In this document: piece after piece, positions 32,116-34,773 of the stretch | How positions within the stretch are numbered: the first letter of the stretch is position 1 | How the letters are laid out: each line of letters begins with the position of its first letter | NCBI GenBank assembly: GCA_011364925.1 | Contig: RDOA01000040.1 | Coordinates: forward strand, 1-34,773 | Length of the DNA stretch: 34,773 bases | Source of the DNA: Promethearchaeota archaeon | GTDB taxonomy: Archaea > Asgardarchaeota > Lokiarchaeia > Sigyniarchaeales > SOKP01 | Reading direction: 5' to 3' | Notes under the pieces: generated by a model | The model's input: only the letters and a program-made list of their open reading frames with translations | Database searches by the model: none | What the model was told of the DNA's origin: nothing | Position numbers and translations under genes: made by a program

Positions 32116-33636
32116 CTATTTAAATCTTAAATTAAATATTTTGTAAAGGAATTTTGCTAGTGTAAATAGTAGCGAAATTCTCCAATACTTCATTCTAGCC
32201 TTAACAATACGATAGGAATTTAACAAATCTTTTGGATCCAATTTATTTTTCAGTTCTTTCCTTTGATTTACAAATTCACTTCGATATTTTAATAAATAAA
32301 AGGTATTAACGATTCCTATAGTATATAAGCTATCTCCTTGTTTAAATGTCTGTTTTGATAAATCGTGTAGAAACGCTTTAACTGTAAAAAATTCTGCTGT
32401 TCTAGCAATATCAGACAATCCAAATACCTTTACTCTGCTCCATCCTTGCTGTCCTGAAATTGTATATGTAGCAATAGGAAACTTATACTTACTGCTTCTT
32501 CTTAGATAATACTCATAAAACAACAATAATCGATCGTTAGAAATCCAATACTCTTGGAAAATTAGATTGCGACTCGTTCTACCGATAGCTACTTCAGCAT
32601 CACTAATATCACGCCATTTTTCTTTTAGATATGATCTATCTACACTAACACCGTTTAAATTTGATGCTAATCTTTCGGCTTCTGAAACGCTTCGAGAAGC
32701 ATTATCAGGATTATCGTAATAAACTGCCCATACTAACCAATCTTGTTCAGGAAAATTAACATGAGAGTATTTCTCGAACGAGCGTTCTGATATTGAGAGG
32801 AAAAATGGTTTATTTGGAACTTCTCTCATTAATGCTTTGTAATAATTAATTGCTTTTTCAAGAGAGGAAAATCCATATCCTACGATCTCTAAAGAAGTCT
32901 GTAAACTAGTAAGAGAAAGCTCTACTTCAGAGATAACGCCGTATATACCATAAGTTCCAGCGATATCTTCAAGGGAAATTTCTCCTTTCGAATCCTTCGT
33001 AATATTCTCGATTTTACCGTCAGGTCGAACCAAAATTAGAGATAGTATGGAATCGATCATTGTACCATATTTTGGTACACCAATCCCTGCCTTTCCGGGC
33101 GTTGCTATAAAACCACCTACACAAGATGTTTTGAAACTAGTTGGGTACGCTTTTGGAGCAAGTCCGTAGTCAGAAAGTCTCTCAATTAGGTTTAGCCAAG
33201 AAATTCCAGCTCCTACTCTGACAGTCATTCTTTCGGGATCTATATTTATAATCTTATTTATTCTTCGCATATCAATAATAACTCCGCCTTTAGATGGAGT
33301 TGCTGAGGAAAAACAAGAAGTACCTGCAGCTCTGATTGTCATGGGGAACGATAATTCCCAGCATTTCTTCATTAAAAGTGATAAACTCTCCGTATCAGCA
33401 GGTCGTACAATGATACTAGCGAGATAATTTTTTTTAAATTTATAATGATAGGAGGGCAACGAGGTAAGATCAGCAGAAGCTGACTCCAATTCATATTTAT
33501 TGGTACTTACATGGTAAGGGGAAATAAATTCTTTAATAGCTTCAGCAAAATTTTTCTTACTTACCTTTCTTTTTACCTCTTTAGAGGCTAAATTTAAATT
33601 TTCATTTCTAATTTCTTTGTCGATTGTCTCATTCAT
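32116..33636 (-). CDS. FAD-linked oxidase / 2-hydroxyacid dehydrogenase (GlcD-like)
   Basis: 506 residues. The FAD-binding type-4 (PCMH) domain covers about 70-260: SIIVRPADTESLSLLMKKCW, MTIRAAGTSCFSSATPSKGG, IINIDPERMTVRVGAGISWL and GGFIATPGKAGIGVPKYGTM. These match glycolate/D-lactate dehydrogenase GlcD and alkyldihydroxyacetonephosphate-synthase-like proteins. The usual Gly-rich FAD loop is GTSCFSSATP here. The start was placed at ATG 33636 because the frame's earlier ATG at 33801 lies inside the upstream membrane-protein gene and an AAGTGAT ribosome binding site precedes 33636. With the Fe-S subunit downstream and the membrane protein upstream, it likely oxidises a 2-hydroxy acid and feeds electrons to the membrane. 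The substrate is unknown. Confidence 0.9.
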   Translation of the reverse strand: MNETIDKEIRNENLNLASKEVKRKVSKKNFAEAIKEFISPYHVSTNKYELESASADLTSLPSYHYKFKKNYLASIIVRPADTESLSLLMKKCWELSFPMTIRAAGTSCFSSATPSKGGVIIDMRRINKIINIDPERMTVRVGAGISWLNLIERLSDYGLAPKAYPTSFKTSCVGGFIATPGKAGIGVPKYGTMIDSILSLILVRPDGKIENITKDSKGEISLEDIAGTYGIYGVISEVELSLTSLQTSLEIVGYGFSSLEKAINYYKALMREVPNKPFFLSISERSFEKYSHVNFPEQDWLVWAVYYDNPDNASRSVSEAERLASNLNGVSVDRSYLKEKWRDISDAEVAIGRTSRNLIFQEYWISNDRLLLFYEYYLRRSSKYKFPIATYTISGQQGWSRVKVFGLSDIARTAEFFTVKAFLHDLSKQTFKQGDSLYTIGIVNTFYLLKYRSEFVNQRKELKNKLDPKDLLNSYRIVKARMKYWRISLLFTLAKFLYKIFNLRFK

Positions 33637-33644
33637 GTTTAAAA

Positions 33645-34628
33645 TCACTTTTTTACAATTATTCCTAAAGCCCTTAGTATCTCCCATAATATCGGTACTC
33701 CTATCACGGATATCCCTAGAAATACTAAAAGTATTACTTCTACTACTCCTATTGTTATGGGAACTAATAGAATCCCTAAGAAGAAAGCTGCCCACCAACA
33801 AACCAGAGTGATATACCCTGTAAGTTTTGCATATTTTCTTTCGGCAGCTATTCCAAATAACATACTGAAAAGGCCAGTCAATAATCCTACAGCACCAAGT
33901 ATTATATGACTGATGTGTACTCCGACTGGTTCAAAGGTAAACCATTGGCTCGGATCGAGATTTAGAGCTATCAAAGATATAACATTTGTTAGGGTTAGGA
34001 TCCACGCACCTCCGCTGAGGTATCCATGGATTTTCACGAATTTATTTTCGTTTATTAATACTAATATAGTTCCAAGTGTTAGCAATATTAGAGCAATTCC
34101 CCCAAATATCGTTCCGAAATGATCAAATAATTGGAATCCGGGTCCAGGTGGAGTCGCACCCCCTACACTAAAAGCAATTTTTACGTAATCGAAATCAGGG
34201 GGTCCAGCCGCAGAATTGTCCCCTGCTAATATAAAAAGATAGTAAAAACCTTTCGCATCAGGGATCGTAATATTAAAGGTGACAATCATCACATTTGGAT
34301 TTGGGTCTTTATCTTCTCCAGATTGATCCAATATTTTATTTGTCGTAGGGAGTATGTTTAATTGACCGTTTTGCATTATACTTGTAATTTCATTTGGAGC
34401 CTGAACAAATAAATCGGTACCAGTTGCAGTCACGTTAAACACAATTACATCAGAAGCATTTACAGAATTCATCAAGTCTATATCAGCTGAAATAGAGTAA
34501 CCTCCCGGAACAGTATGGCAAGTTTCATGGGGTGTTTCATAACTTGGATACGCATTTCCAGATAGGATCAGTACCAAAGCTGGTAAGGTTATAACTACGA
34601 TAAACAGTACTATAATCTTCTTTTTCAT
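33645..34628 (-). CDS. Secreted-domain plus cytochrome b561-like membrane protein
   Basis: 327 residues, first gene of the redox operon; the flavoprotein start follows eight bases after its stop. A signal peptide or first helix (KKKIIVLFIVVITLPALVLI) is followed by an extracytoplasmic strand-rich domain (about 28-155, with GYSISADIDL and VMIVTFNITI). It starts with PHETCHTVPGG, which looks like a heme-c site (CxxCH) whose first Cys is His34, leaving Cys37-His38. Five or six helices follow (about 170-325) with His170, His201 (KIHGYLSGG), His238 and His241 (GVHISHIILGA), placed as heme-b ligands in cytochrome b561-type proteins. Likely role: electron transfer between the flavin/Fe-S subunits and the membrane. 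The heme assignment is inference. Confidence 0.75.
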   Translation of the reverse strand: MKKKIIVLFIVVITLPALVLILSGNAYPSYETPHETCHTVPGGYSISADIDLMNSVNASDVIVFNVTATGTDLFVQAPNEITSIMQNGQLNILPTTNKILDQSGEDKDPNPNVMIVTFNITIPDAKGFYYLFILAGDNSAAGPPDFDYVKIAFSVGGATPPGPGFQLFDHFGTIFGGIALILLTLGTILVLINENKFVKIHGYLSGGAWILTLTNVISLIALNLDPSQWFTFEPVGVHISHIILGAVGLLTGLFSMLFGIAAERKYAKLTGYITLVCWWAAFFLGILLVPITIGVVEVILLVFLGISVIGVPILWEILRALGIIVKK

Positions 34629-34773
34629 TGTTCTTACATCTAATTGTTATAATCTTAATTGGTGTTGATATACAAATAAAACTTTTATTTAGAAATTATA
34701 AGTGGATTATAAAGTTAGATGCGAAAATTGCATCCTTTTACATATTAATCGATTGCTGACAACAATTAAGTTT

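Noticed and set aside
31955-32146. 63-codon plus-strand frame with a hydrophobic, Tyr/Phe-rich product
   Set aside because: It overlaps the ends of two real minus-strand genes and an AT-rich gap; composition explains the hydrophobicity and no ribosome binding site is seen.
33637-33801. 55-codon N-terminal extension of the FAD-linked oxidase
   Set aside because: It lies inside the 3' end of the upstream membrane-protein gene, is Ser/Arg/Asn-rich and unlike family members; a ribosome binding site supports the ATG at 33636.
1-34773. tRNA, rRNA, CRISPR arrays and insertion sequences
   Set aside because: Intergenic regions were read for T-loop-like GGTTCGAATCC sequence, regularly spaced repeats, and transposase frames with terminal repeats; none was seen. 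This was by eye, so a covariance search could still find a divergent tRNA.

Overview
The window is very AT-rich and packed with small-GTPase, Roadblock/longin-like, RING-H2 and TPR proteins alongside ordinary archaeal metabolic genes (ThiD-ThiN fusion, ThiC, geranylgeranyl-reductase-like flavoprotein, DsrEFH, FTR1). Promoters look archaeal (TATA-like boxes about 28-33 bases before the start, several leaderless-looking genes), while other genes carry Shine-Dalgarno sequences and GTG/TTG starts. Eukaryotic-type signalling folds on an archaeal chassis point to an Asgard archaeon, most likely a Lokiarchaeia-type lineage. That assignment is inference from gene content only.

Layout. 1-2.5 kb: a small heat-shock protein cut by the left edge, a GNAT acetyltransferase, and an isopropylmalate/isocitrate-type dehydrogenase. 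2.5-5.7 kb: two tandem paralogous Roadblock-GTPase fusion proteins of about 520 residues with a shared uncharacterised C-terminal domain. 5.8-7.8 kb: a RING-H2/TPR protein followed closely by ThiD-ThiN. 8.1-10.7 kb: a secreted, C-terminally anchored Kelch-type propeller protein, convergent with thiC. 10.9-14.1 kb: an HSL-type hydrolase, a Nudix hydrolase, a dual-specificity-type phosphatase, three copies of a family of about 110 residues, and the decayed tail of a second phosphatase gene. 14.4-20.1 kb: an unrecognised protein with a possible UBA-like segment, a small membrane protein, a YtcJ/AepA-like amidohydrolase, and a 785-residue TPR protein.

20.2-25.5 kb holds a second block of eukaryote-like genes: an Arf-like GTPase with a C-terminal longin/Roadblock-like domain, a tightly coupled cassette (one soluble longin/DENN-like protein and two polytopic membrane proteins), a flavoprotein of the geranylgeranyl reductase family, and a protein resembling longin plus Roadblock. 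25.7-30.1 kb is redox and sulfur biology: thioredoxin plus a winged-helix protein behind a strong palindrome, a GNAT/CxxS fusion, a dsrE-dsrF-dsrH operon, an FTR1-type iron permease, and a small winged-helix regulator. 30.6-34.6 kb is a three-gene redox operon: a secreted-domain plus cytochrome-b561-like membrane protein, an FAD-linked oxidase, and a two-[4Fe-4S] CCG-domain subunit.

Working picture: two clusters of GTPases and Roadblock/longin adaptors could form local signalling or membrane-associated modules. A complete-looking membrane-linked 2-hydroxyacid dehydrogenase operon and the thiamine genes are the clearest metabolic units. No rRNA, tRNA, CRISPR array or transposase was seen.
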